From contig USJG01000062.1 of NCBI GenBank assembly GCA_900554925.1, positions 1 through 12,325 on the forward strand: 12,325 nucleotides of DNA. The letters run 5' to 3'. Positions within the stretch are counted from its first letter, which is position 1, and each line of letters begins with the position of its first letter. Shown piece after piece: positions 6,379 to 12,325 of the stretch. Below the pieces are notes generated by a model. That model searched no databases. It had not been told where the DNA came from and saw nothing but the letters and a program-made list of their open reading frames with translations. Both the position numbers and the translations under genes were made by a program. The stretch comes from an uncultured Lachnospiraceae bacterium. Lineage in GTDB: Bacteria; Bacillota; Clostridia; Lachnospirales; Lachnospiraceae.

Positions 6379-8196
6379 CTATCGGGAGGCCAATTGCTGA
6401 AATAGGCCCTGAAAATCAGAGGGACCTGTTTCCAGCACAAATTTATGAAACCGCTGCAAACTAAAGTCATCTCCCCATAAATCCATAGCGGTCTCCTTTA
6501 AAGACAAAAACTCTAAAAAGCCAAGATAATATTTTAAATAATTTACAGGCTCTTCCTTAATATACTGATAGATTTTCATTGTGGCAGCAGGGTCAGTAAT
6601 TCCTGTTTTCTTGAGGATTGCCTGTACCTGATAAGGAGTGGCACCCTCATAATGTATGGCAATATCCAGTAAAGAGTACAGGCAAAGCTGAAGGTTTCTG
6701 TTAAGGCGGCAGGCTTCATACCAGGCGCCAACGACAGGATCCTTATCCTGTACAAGGGACTGTGCATAATAGTAGGACAGGTTTTCCACATAAAGAGCCC
6801 ATCCCTCCACATAGCCCCCATAATGCAGAAGATAGCGGATGCAGGAAGTGTTTTCCCGGTTCATATGAAGCTGGCTGTAGACGGTCTGGTAAAGATGTCC
6901 GGGATAGCCTTCATGTGCCAGTGTGGTGTACAGAGTCAGAGCGTCCGGGGAATTTTTATGATTAATGTAGATAATGTTGCTCGTCATGTCATCAACAGGA
7001 GGTGTCAGATAATAAGCCGGACTGCAATAATCCTCCATGGAGGGGGAAACGCTCTTGATGGTATAAGATGGCACAAAGTCCTCCTCCGATACCGGAAAAG
7101 CAGGAAAATCACCCAGCATGCGCTCTCTTAAGTCCTCCAGCATTTCTTCAGGTTCAGAATAAGGAAAAGAAGAAAAAAGCTCATCTTCCGCCAGGGACAA
7201 TTCGGGGTATTGTGAAATGAGGCTGATCATGGAGGCATAGTTTGACTGGAAGTCCTTAAAGAGCATGGCTTTAATTTCAGGTATGCTGCGAAAGGAGCCT
7301 GTGGTGGAGGCAAGCAGATATTCATAATAAGAGCGGCCCTCCGGGAAATAGTACAGTCCCATATCGTTGCATCCTGAACCTTTTAAGATCGTAAAGGCAT
7401 CGGCAACCTCCTCATAGGCGGGTTCCATTACGGTAGTTAACAGCCGGTCATTTTCACAGATCCACTGATCTTTCTGCTTCTGTGTGATCAGGCCTTCCGT
7501 TTCCATAGTATTTAAACGTTCTTCAAAGGTAGTGTGAAGAAAGTGGCTGCGGTCAGATAGTGAATTTTTATCCATGATCTGGCAGCATTGTTCAATGATT
7601 TTATCTGCTGAGGAATCGGACATAAAAAGACCATTTGCAGATTTTTCATTTTCATACTGGATCAATCCTTCAAAATAGGTGTCAGTCTGATCCAGAAGCT
7701 TTAAATAATCCTCCACATCTTTTGAGGAACGGAAGGTATAATCGGCGAGCAAGACAGGCAAACCTGACTGCATACCAAAGGAGGGAGAGAGGGGTTCGTC
7801 GTAAAAGGAGTAGGCACTGCCGTAAAGGCGCAGATTTAAGTAGCGTACCAGTAAATCGTAGGTATAAGCATCGCTTTTGCTTAAGTTATCTCTGGATATT
7901 TTTGAAAGCCTGTTTAAGGTGGAGCGGATATGGGATTCCCCGTTATCCTCCTTTGGCGTGTAGGAGGAGAGAACTACTTCATTTGAAAATCCATAATTCT
8001 CAGGATAAGCAAGAGTATAATGCAGGCTTAGTGTATTGCCGGAAAGATCGGAGTAAAACAGCTCCTCTGCAAGTTTTTTGAATTTACGACTGTCGTCTGT
8101 GAGCAGCAAGGCGGATACAGTGATTCCTGCAAACAGAAAAAACAGGCTGGCACAGTAGATCAGGCGTTTTCGGGTCATCTTTATTTTTGACAGCAA
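6379..8196 (-). CDS. Membrane-anchored DUF885 family metallopeptidase
   Basis: From the preferred TTG start this protein has 605 residues. A basic N-terminus (KMTRKR) and a hydrophobic span at about 12-32 suggest a membrane anchor or uncleaved signal, with the body outside the cell. The DUF885 fold is recognised by HEGYPGH at 428-434 (zinc ligands His428 and His434, catalytic Glu429) and EGWALYVE at 463-470, where Glu463 or a nearby acid should be the third ligand, as in gluzincin peptidases. DUF885 proteins are thought to be peptidases; the substrate here is unknown. Start choice: GGAGG at 8209-8205 is eight bases before TTG at 8196. A longer frame from TTG at 8211 would use up the ribosome binding site, and the ATG at 8178 is 26 bases from it. 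Most family members are intracellular or secreted, so the anchor fits extracytoplasmic peptide processing. Confidence 0.85.
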   Translation of the reverse strand: MLSKIKMTRKRLIYCASLFFLFAGITVSALLLTDDSRKFKKLAEELFYSDLSGNTLSLHYTLAYPENYGFSNEVVLSSYTPKEDNGESHIRSTLNRLSKISRDNLSKSDAYTYDLLVRYLNLRLYGSAYSFYDEPLSPSFGMQSGLPVLLADYTFRSSKDVEDYLKLLDQTDTYFEGLIQYENEKSANGLFMSDSSADKIIEQCCQIMDKNSLSDRSHFLHTTFEERLNTMETEGLITQKQKDQWICENDRLLTTVMEPAYEEVADAFTILKGSGCNDMGLYYFPEGRSYYEYLLASTTGSFRSIPEIKAMLFKDFQSNYASMISLISQYPELSLAEDELFSSFPYSEPEEMLEDLRERMLGDFPAFPVSEEDFVPSYTIKSVSPSMEDYCSPAYYLTPPVDDMTSNIIYINHKNSPDALTLYTTLAHEGYPGHLYQTVYSQLHMNRENTSCIRYLLHYGGYVEGWALYVENLSYYYAQSLVQDKDPVVGAWYEACRLNRNLQLCLYSLLDIAIHYEGATPYQVQAILKKTGITDPAATMKIYQYIKEEPVNYLKYYLGFLEFLSLKETAMDLWGDDFSLQRFHKFVLETGPSDFQGLFQQLASR

Positions 8197-8225
8197 AGTT
8201 GCAACCTCCAAGGACTATTCCTTTG

Positions 8226-8254
8226 ATTATATGATTCCCATAGTTAAAAAATAC
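8226..8254 (-). promoter_or_regulatory. Possible promoter of the DUF885 gene
   Basis: Read leftward, a perfect TATAAT (8231-8226) lies 30 bases before the TTG start at 8196. At 17 bases upstream the sequence is GTATTT, a poor -35 match, and no TG extension precedes the -10. The predicted start near 8219 gives a leader just long enough to include GGAGG. The -10 is convincing; the whole promoter is moderate. Confidence 0.4.
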
Positions 8255-8321
8255 ACAGATTTCTGCCGGGTAATTGTCTTAGTGGGGGTAATGCTGAAAC
8301 GCATTTTGCAAGAATAGTGTA

Positions 8322-8350
8322 TAGACGCTGACTTTAAAATATGATAGAAT
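8322..8350 (+). promoter_or_regulatory. Probable promoter of the transketolase operon
   Basis: TAGACG (8322-8327; 4/6) and TAGAAT (8345-8350; 5/6) are separated by 17 bases. The start would be near 8357, leaving a leader of about 70 bases to the ATG at 8426. Overlapping alternatives exist (TATGAT at 8340-8345). No riboswitch-like structure is obvious in the leader. This promoter and the leftward one at 8226-8254 are divergent, about 70 bases apart. Confidence 0.45.
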
Positions 8351-8425
8351 ATTACACGGTTCTGGTTAAAAATACAGGATATATTAAATTGATATAAGGT
8401 TATTGCTACAGGAATGGAGGTTATC

Positions 8426-9268
8426 ATGAATAATCTGGAGCTTAAAAAGATGGCCAATGAGGTGCGCAAGGGAATTATTGCGTCAGTTCACAGTGCAAAA
8501 GCAGGACATCCGGGTGGTTCCCTGTCCGCGGCGGAAATTTTTACTTATCTTTATTTTGAAGAAATGAATGTTGATCCCAAAAACCCTGATATGGAAAACA
8601 GAGACCGTTTCGTATTATCTAAGGGTCATACGGCACCGGGGTTATATTCCGCACTGGCTCACAAAGGCTTCTTTCCGGTAGAGGATTTGATTACCCTTCG
8701 TAAACTTGGCTCCTATCTCCAGGGACATCCCTGTATGCAGCATACTCCGGGCGTGGATATGTCAACCGGTTCTTTGGGACAGGGGATTTCCGCGGCAGTG
8801 GGAATGGCGTTGGCAGGAAAAATTGATCAGAAGGACTATCGTGTCTATACGCTTCTTGGAGACGGAGAGATCCAGGAAGGCCAGGTGTGGGAGGCTGCCA
8901 TGTTTGCGGGACACCATAAGCTGGACAACCTTCTGGTAATTGTGGATAATAACGGATTGCAGATAGATGGGGACGTTAAGGAAGTCTGTTCTCCTTATCC
9001 CATCGACGAAAAGTTCAAAGCATTTAATTTTCACGTGATCAATATGGATGCCCATGATTTTGATTCTATTCGTGCCGCTTTTAAGGGAGCAAGAAAAACA
9101 AAGGGAATGCCCACAGCAATTATTGCTCACAGCATAAAGGGGAAAGGCGTTTCCTTTATGGAAGGCAATGGCGACTGGCATGGCAAGGCGCCTGATGATG
9201 AACAGTATGAGATTGCAATGGCTGATCTTGTGAAGATTGGCGAGGCACTTGACAAGGAGGAAGCGTAA
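8426..9268 (+). CDS. Transketolase, N-terminal (TPP-binding) subunit
   Basis: This 280-residue protein is the first half of a split transketolase, which moves two-carbon units between sugar phosphates in the non-oxidative pentose phosphate pathway. Visible family marks are HSAKAGHPGG (22-31), SKGHTAPGLY (65-74), and the thiamine diphosphate motif starting GDGE (145-148) and ending in Asn175-Asn176, which holds the magnesium and diphosphate. Full-length transketolases are about 660 residues; the second half is the next gene. The start at 8426 is chosen because TGGAGG (8415-8420) precedes it by five bases. An in-frame ATG at 8414 overlaps that site and would leave it unused. The stop codon overlaps the next ATG by one base, indicating translational coupling and equal production of the two subunits. 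Confidence 0.93.
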   Translation: MNNLELKKMANEVRKGIIASVHSAKAGHPGGSLSAAEIFTYLYFEEMNVDPKNPDMENRDRFVLSKGHTAPGLYSALAHKGFFPVEDLITLRKLGSYLQGHPCMQHTPGVDMSTGSLGQGISAAVGMALAGKIDQKDYRVYTLLGDGEIQEGQVWEAAMFAGHHKLDNLLVIVDNNGLQIDGDVKEVCSPYPIDEKFKAFNFHVINMDAHDFDSIRAAFKGARKTKGMPTAIIAHSIKGKGVSFMEGNGDWHGKAPDDEQYEIAMADLVKIGEALDKEEA

Positions 9269-10224
9269 TGGCAGAGAATAAAGATGCAGCTGTGAAAAAG
9301 GTTGCCACCAGAGAAGGCTATGGGGAAGCACTGCTTGAATTGGGAGCCAGCAATCCCAATGTTATCGTATTGGACGCGGACCTGGCAGCGGCTACTAAGA
9401 CTGGTGTATTTAAGAAAGCTTATCCGGACAGATTTTTTGACTGCGGTATTGCCGAGGCGAATATGGTGGGTATTGCCGCGGGACTTGCCACCACAGGGAA
9501 AATTCCTTTTATCAGCAGCTTTGCCATGTTTGCAGCGGGGAGAGCTTATGAGCAGGTCAGAAATTCTGTGGGCTATCCAGGATTAAATGTAAAGATAGGA
9601 GCAAGCCATGCAGGCGTTACCGTAGGGGAAGACGGCGCTTCCCACCAATGTAACGAAGATATTGCACTGATGAGAACAATTCCCGGTATGGTAGTTATGT
9701 GTCCTGCCGACGCGGTTGAAGCAAGAGAAGCAACAAAAGCAGCGGCGGAATATGTGGGCCCTGTTTATTTAAGATTTGGACGCGCTGTCTGCCCTGTGAT
9801 CAATGACAGGCCGGATTACAAATTTGAGATCGGTAAGGGGCAGCTGCTTCGGGAAGGAACTGATCTCACTATCGTAGCTACCGGCATTTGTGTAGGAAGT
9901 GCACTTGAGGCGGCAGAAAAGCTGGCTTTAGAAGGTATCAGCGCAGAAGTGATCAATATTTGTACTATTAAGCCTTTAGATGAAGAGCTGATTATTTCTT
10001 CCGCTAAGAAAACAGGAAAGGTGATCACTGCGGAGGAGCATTCTGTAATCGGAGGCCTGGGCAGTGCGGTCTGTGATGCTCTGTGCAAATCTTATCCGGT
10101 TCCGGTTTTGAAGATTGGAATTCAGGATGTGTTTGGGGAATCCGGTTCCGCTCAGGTATTAGTTGAAAAGTTTAAGCTGGACGGCAAGGGAATCTATGAG
10201 CAGATCAAAGATTATTTAAAATAA
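9268..10224 (+). CDS. Transketolase, C-terminal subunit
   Basis: This 318-residue protein supplies the pyrimidine-binding and C-terminal domains of the split transketolase. The invariant glutamate that activates thiamine diphosphate is Glu63 in CGIAEANMVG (59-68). HAGVTVGEDGASHQ (114-127) contributes to the active site and substrate channel. The C-terminal domain runs from about residue 187, with AEEHSVIGGLG at 255-265. AAGGAGG lies seven bases before the ATG, inside the end of the partner gene. Deoxyxylulose-5-phosphate synthase and pyruvate dehydrogenase E1 share this fold, but the length, the separate N-terminal subunit and the adjacent epimerase gene all favour transketolase. The epimerase gene follows after 16 bases. 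Confidence 0.93.
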   Translation: MAENKDAAVKKVATREGYGEALLELGASNPNVIVLDADLAAATKTGVFKKAYPDRFFDCGIAEANMVGIAAGLATTGKIPFISSFAMFAAGRAYEQVRNSVGYPGLNVKIGASHAGVTVGEDGASHQCNEDIALMRTIPGMVVMCPADAVEAREATKAAAEYVGPVYLRFGRAVCPVINDRPDYKFEIGKGQLLREGTDLTIVATGICVGSALEAAEKLALEGISAEVINICTIKPLDEELIISSAKKTGKVITAEEHSVIGGLGSAVCDALCKSYPVPVLKIGIQDVFGESGSAQVLVEKFKLDGKGIYEQIKDYLK

Positions 10225-10240
10225 ATTCCGGAGAATCAAT

Positions 10241-10918
10241 ATGTATATTTTGTCCCCATCTGTTCTCGGAGCAGATTTTAAAATGTTAGGCAGTCAGATA
10301 AAGGAAACGGAAACTTCAGGTGCCAGGTATCTCCACCTTGATGTTATGGATGGTATTTTTGTTCCCAGTATTTCTTTTGGGATGCCCTTAATTAAATCTA
10401 TCAGAAAAGCCAGCGGGCAGTTTTTTGACGTGCACCTGATGATCGTAAATCCGGAGAGATATATTAAGGAATTTGTGGAAAGCGGTGCAGACGGTATTAC
10501 TTTCCATTTAGAAGCAACTGAAAATCCAAAGGAGGTTATTGACAGGATCCATAAGGCGGGGGTACAGGCAGGGATTTCCATTAAGCCGGGCACGCCTTTA
10601 GAGGAAGTTTATCCTTATCTTTCCCAGGTTGAGATGGTTCTTTTAATGAGTGTGGAGCCGGGATTTGGAGGACAGGCCTTTCTGCCGGAGGCGTTACCCA
10701 GGATCAGGCAGCTTCGGGACTATATAGATGCCAATAAGCTTTCTGCTAAAATAGAGGTGGACGGCGGCATTGATAAGAATAATATCAGAGAAGTGATAGA
10801 GGCCGGGGCGGATATTTTTGTAGCTGGTTCCGCTGTGTTTAAAGAACCCGGCGCAAGTGAAAATGTTCGTTGTTTTATGAAGATATTTGAAGAATATGGA
10901 AAAGAAGATCACGAATAA
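10241..10918 (+). CDS. rpe: Ribulose-phosphate 3-epimerase
   Basis: This 225-residue TIM-barrel enzyme interconverts ribulose 5-phosphate and xylulose 5-phosphate, supplying the donor sugar for the transketolase encoded just upstream. Length is normal for the family. Visible motifs are LHLDVMDGIFVP (31-42) with metal ligand His32 and catalytic Asp34, DVHLMI (63-68) with His65, SVEPGFGGQAF (137-147), and EVDGGI (172-177) with catalytic Asp174. GSAVF at 196-200 fits the phosphate-binding end. GGAG stands seven bases before the ATG. The close relatives allulose-6-phosphate and fructose epimerases share the fold, but the pentose phosphate context supports Rpe. The stop lies one base before the next gene's preferred start. 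Confidence 0.94.
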   Translation: MYILSPSVLGADFKMLGSQIKETETSGARYLHLDVMDGIFVPSISFGMPLIKSIRKASGQFFDVHLMIVNPERYIKEFVESGADGITFHLEATENPKEVIDRIHKAGVQAGISIKPGTPLEEVYPYLSQVEMVLLMSVEPGFGGQAFLPEALPRIRQLRDYIDANKLSAKIEVDGGIDKNNIREVIEAGADIFVAGSAVFKEPGASENVRCFMKIFEEYGKEDHE

Positions 10919-10919
10919 A

Positions 10920-11792
10920 ATGGAAAAATTAGGCAGAAACGATCACTGCTGGTGCGGCAGCGGGAAAAAATACAAAACATGTCACATGGCCATGGATGAA
11001 AAAATCCATCATTACGAGCTGGAGGGACATATTGTTCCTGGCAGAGATATTTTAAAGACAAAAGAGCAGATAGAAGGAATTAAAGAGAGCAGTAAGCTGA
11101 ATATTGCAGTTCTTGACGCTGTAGGGGAAATGATAGGACCGGGAGTCAGCACAGGGGAGATTGATGAGCTTGTGCATGATATGACTGTTTCCATGGGCGG
11201 GATACCGGCGTCTTTAAACTACGAAGGCTTTCCCAAAAGCGTCTGCACATCTATTAACGAGGTAGTTTGTCATGGTATCCCTTCAAAGGATGTAATTTTA
11301 AAAGAAGGTGATATTGTAAATGTAGATGTGTCTACCATATATAAAGGCTATTTTTCCGACTCTTCCAGAATGTACTGTATCGGAGAGGTCAGCGAAGAAA
11401 AGAAAAGGCTTGTGCAGGTTACCAGAGAATGTGTGGAAAAAGGGCTTGAAATGGTCAAACCCTGGAATTTTCTGGGAGATATGGCGCAGGTGATCAATGA
11501 CCATGCAAAGGCAAACGGATACAGCGTGGTAGTGGAAATTGGCGGACATGGCGTAGGATTGGAATTTCATGAGGAGCCTTTTGTAAGCTATGTAACAAAA
11601 GCAGGTACGGAAATGCTTATGGTGCCGGGAATGGTTTTTACCATTGAGCCTATGGTAAATATGGGAACCAGTGAGATTTACATTGACGATAAAGACGGGT
11701 GGACTGTTTATACTGCTGATGGGAAACCCTCTGCCCAGTGGGAAATTACAGTGGCGGTTACCGAAAAGGGGCATGAGGTATTAACCTGGTGA
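10920..11792 (+). CDS. map: Type I methionine aminopeptidase with N-terminal SEC-C zinc motif
   Basis: This 290-residue enzyme removes the initiator methionine from new proteins. An N-terminal SEC-C motif (CWCGSGKKYKTCH, 10-22; ligands Cys10, Cys12, Cys21, His22) probably binds zinc and may help the enzyme dock near the ribosome. The pita-bread catalytic domain follows with all five metal ligands: Asp136, Asp147, His210, Glu243 and Glu274, plus His118 and His217 near the substrate. Clostridial genomes often carry this longer form beside a short Map near the ribosomal protein genes. The ATG at 10920 comes one base after the rpe stop and gives the N-terminus usual for this form. An in-frame ATG at 10896 would overlap rpe by 23 bases; neither has a strong ribosome binding site, so coupling to rpe translation is likely. 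Its place in a sugar-phosphate operon has no obvious metabolic reason. Confidence 0.92.
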   Translation: MEKLGRNDHCWCGSGKKYKTCHMAMDEKIHHYELEGHIVPGRDILKTKEQIEGIKESSKLNIAVLDAVGEMIGPGVSTGEIDELVHDMTVSMGGIPASLNYEGFPKSVCTSINEVVCHGIPSKDVILKEGDIVNVDVSTIYKGYFSDSSRMYCIGEVSEEKKRLVQVTRECVEKGLEMVKPWNFLGDMAQVINDHAKANGYSVVVEIGGHGVGLEFHEEPFVSYVTKAGTEMLMVPGMVFTIEPMVNMGTSEIYIDDKDGWTVYTADGKPSAQWEITVAVTEKGHEVLTW

Positions 11793-11825
11793 TGCCGGAT
11801 TTTGGGATTGGCGCCTCAGGAAATA

Positions 11826-11854
11826 TTGAGAAAAACTGAATAATCTGTTATACT
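11826..11854 (+). promoter_or_regulatory. Promoter of the FAD oxidoreductase gene
   Basis: TTGAGA (11826-11831; 5/6) and TATACT (11849-11854; 5/6) are exactly 17 bases apart, one of the strongest sigma-A matches in the window. Transcription should start near 11861, only about eight bases before a strong terminator hairpin, so transcripts must pass that hairpin to reach the gene at 11939. Confidence 0.75.
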
Positions 11855-11868
11855 GGTTAAAGATGCAG

Positions 11869-11910
11869 CCATACAAAAAATCAAATACTTTGCTTTTTGT
11901 ATGGTTTTTT
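11869..11910 (+). terminator. Intrinsic terminator in the oxidoreductase leader (candidate attenuator)
   Basis: CCATACAAAAA (11869-11879) and TTTTTGTATGG (11894-11904) form a perfect 11-bp stem with a 14-base loop, followed by six T (11905-11910). It can end the transketolase-rpe-map transcript. Because the promoter at 11826-11854 lies before it, it must also act on the oxidoreductase transcript, so it probably works as a conditional terminator. The ribosome binding site AAAGGA lies 16 bases beyond. Confidence 0.85.
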
Positions 11911-11938
11911 AAATTGACGGATTTGAAAGGACTTTATT

Positions 11939-12325
11939 ATGTATGATGTGATCGTTATCGGAGCAGGCGTAAGCGGCTGTGCCATCGCCAGGGAACTGTC
12001 CCGTTTTCACTTAAAAACAGCGGTTCTTGAAAAGGCCCTTGATGTGTGTGAAGGTACTTCAAAGGCAAACAGCGGTATTGTTCACGCCGGTTATGACGCC
12101 AGGCCTGGCACCTTAAAAGCACGATTAAATGTGGAAGGCAGCCGCAGGATGGAGGCTCTTTCAAGGGAGCTGGATTTTCCTTATAAAAGAAATGGATCCA
12201 TTGTACTTTGTTTTGACGAAAAGGATATAGATAAATTAGAGGAATTAAAGGCAAGGGGAGAAGCCAACGGTGTGGAAAACCTGCGTATTTTAAATAAGCA
12301 GGAGCTTCTGAGTAAAGAACCTCTG
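11939..12325 (+). CDS. FAD-dependent oxidoreductase, GlpA / glycerol-3-phosphate dehydrogenase type (partial)
   Basis: The first 129 residues are visible and the frame runs open off the window edge. The N-terminus is a classical FAD-binding Rossmann fold: VIVIGAGVSG (4-13) with the GxGxxG loop, and Glu31 at the end of the second strand to bind the ribose. GTSKANSGIVHAGYD (39-53) is characteristic of the GlpA/GlpD and L-2-hydroxyglutarate oxidase branch of DAO-type enzymes, and clostridial GlpA-like proteins closely resemble it here. The likely reaction is oxidation of glycerol 3-phosphate to dihydroxyacetone phosphate; L-2-hydroxyglutarate oxidase is the main alternative. AAAGGA is seven bases before the ATG. 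The promoter-terminator leader fits glycerol-type antitermination control, although no regulator gene is in view. Confidence 0.85.
   Translation, partial: MYDVIVIGAGVSGCAIARELSRFHLKTAVLEKALDVCEGTSKANSGIVHAGYDARPGTLKARLNVEGSRRMEALSRELDFPYKRNGSIVLCFDEKDIDKLEELKARGEANGVENLRILNKQELLSKEPL

Noticed and set aside
6344..6381. Inverted repeat in the gap between the convergent nuclease and peptidase genes
   Set aside because: TAGTCA and TGACTA match at the ends, which are the two stop codons, but the inner part has several mismatches and no T tract follows, so it is not a convincing terminator.
7635..8081. A 148-codon plus-strand frame opposite the DUF885 gene
   Set aside because: Arg- and Cys-rich shadow of a conserved peptidase gene, with no family resemblance.
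1..12325. CRISPR arrays, tRNA or rRNA genes, insertion sequences
   Set aside because: No regularly spaced repeats, cloverleaf-like sequence, rRNA segment or transposase reading frame was seen on either strand.

Overview
The window looks like chromosomal DNA from an endospore-forming member of the Clostridia, most likely a Lachnospiraceae relative. This rests on a SpmB-type spore maturation gene, strong AGGAGG-type ribosome binding sites, a split two-gene transketolase, a methionine aminopeptidase with an N-terminal SEC-C zinc motif, and a DUF4080-type B12-binding radical SAM protein. The species is an inference; no rRNA or tRNA gene is present to settle it.

Layout. Positions 1-134 hold no recognisable gene, apart from a good intrinsic terminator that serves the leftward gene at 135-1058. 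That gene encodes a fusion of an XRE-type DNA-binding domain and a Fic (AMP-transferase) domain. It lies in visibly AT-richer DNA and has palindromes over its promoter and start codon. Rightward from 1272 come a lipoprotein of unknown role, a B12-binding radical SAM protein, an SpmB-like membrane protein whose start codon lies in a perfect 14-bp inverted repeat, a soluble chemoreceptor with a zinc-binding CZB domain, and a small membrane-anchored Mrr-type nuclease. A leftward gene at 6379-8196 encodes a membrane-anchored DUF885 metallopeptidase.

From a divergent promoter region around 8200-8425, a compact operon runs right: both transketolase halves (one-base overlap), ribulose-phosphate 3-epimerase, and methionine aminopeptidase (one base after the rpe stop). 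The first three form a non-oxidative pentose phosphate unit; the fourth is a housekeeping gene that appears to share the transcript. The window ends inside a FAD-dependent oxidoreductase of the GlpA (glycerol-3-phosphate dehydrogenase) type. Its leader has a near-consensus promoter followed almost at once by a strong intrinsic terminator, the layout expected of transcription attenuation.

Most of the window is ordinary chromosomal content. No clearly new multi-gene system is visible. The points most worth following are the attenuator-like leader at 11826-11938, the hairpin over the spmB start, the self-contained XRE-Fic gene with its candidate operators, and the CZB-only cytosolic receptor. 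No stretch longer than 300 bases lacks a gene.
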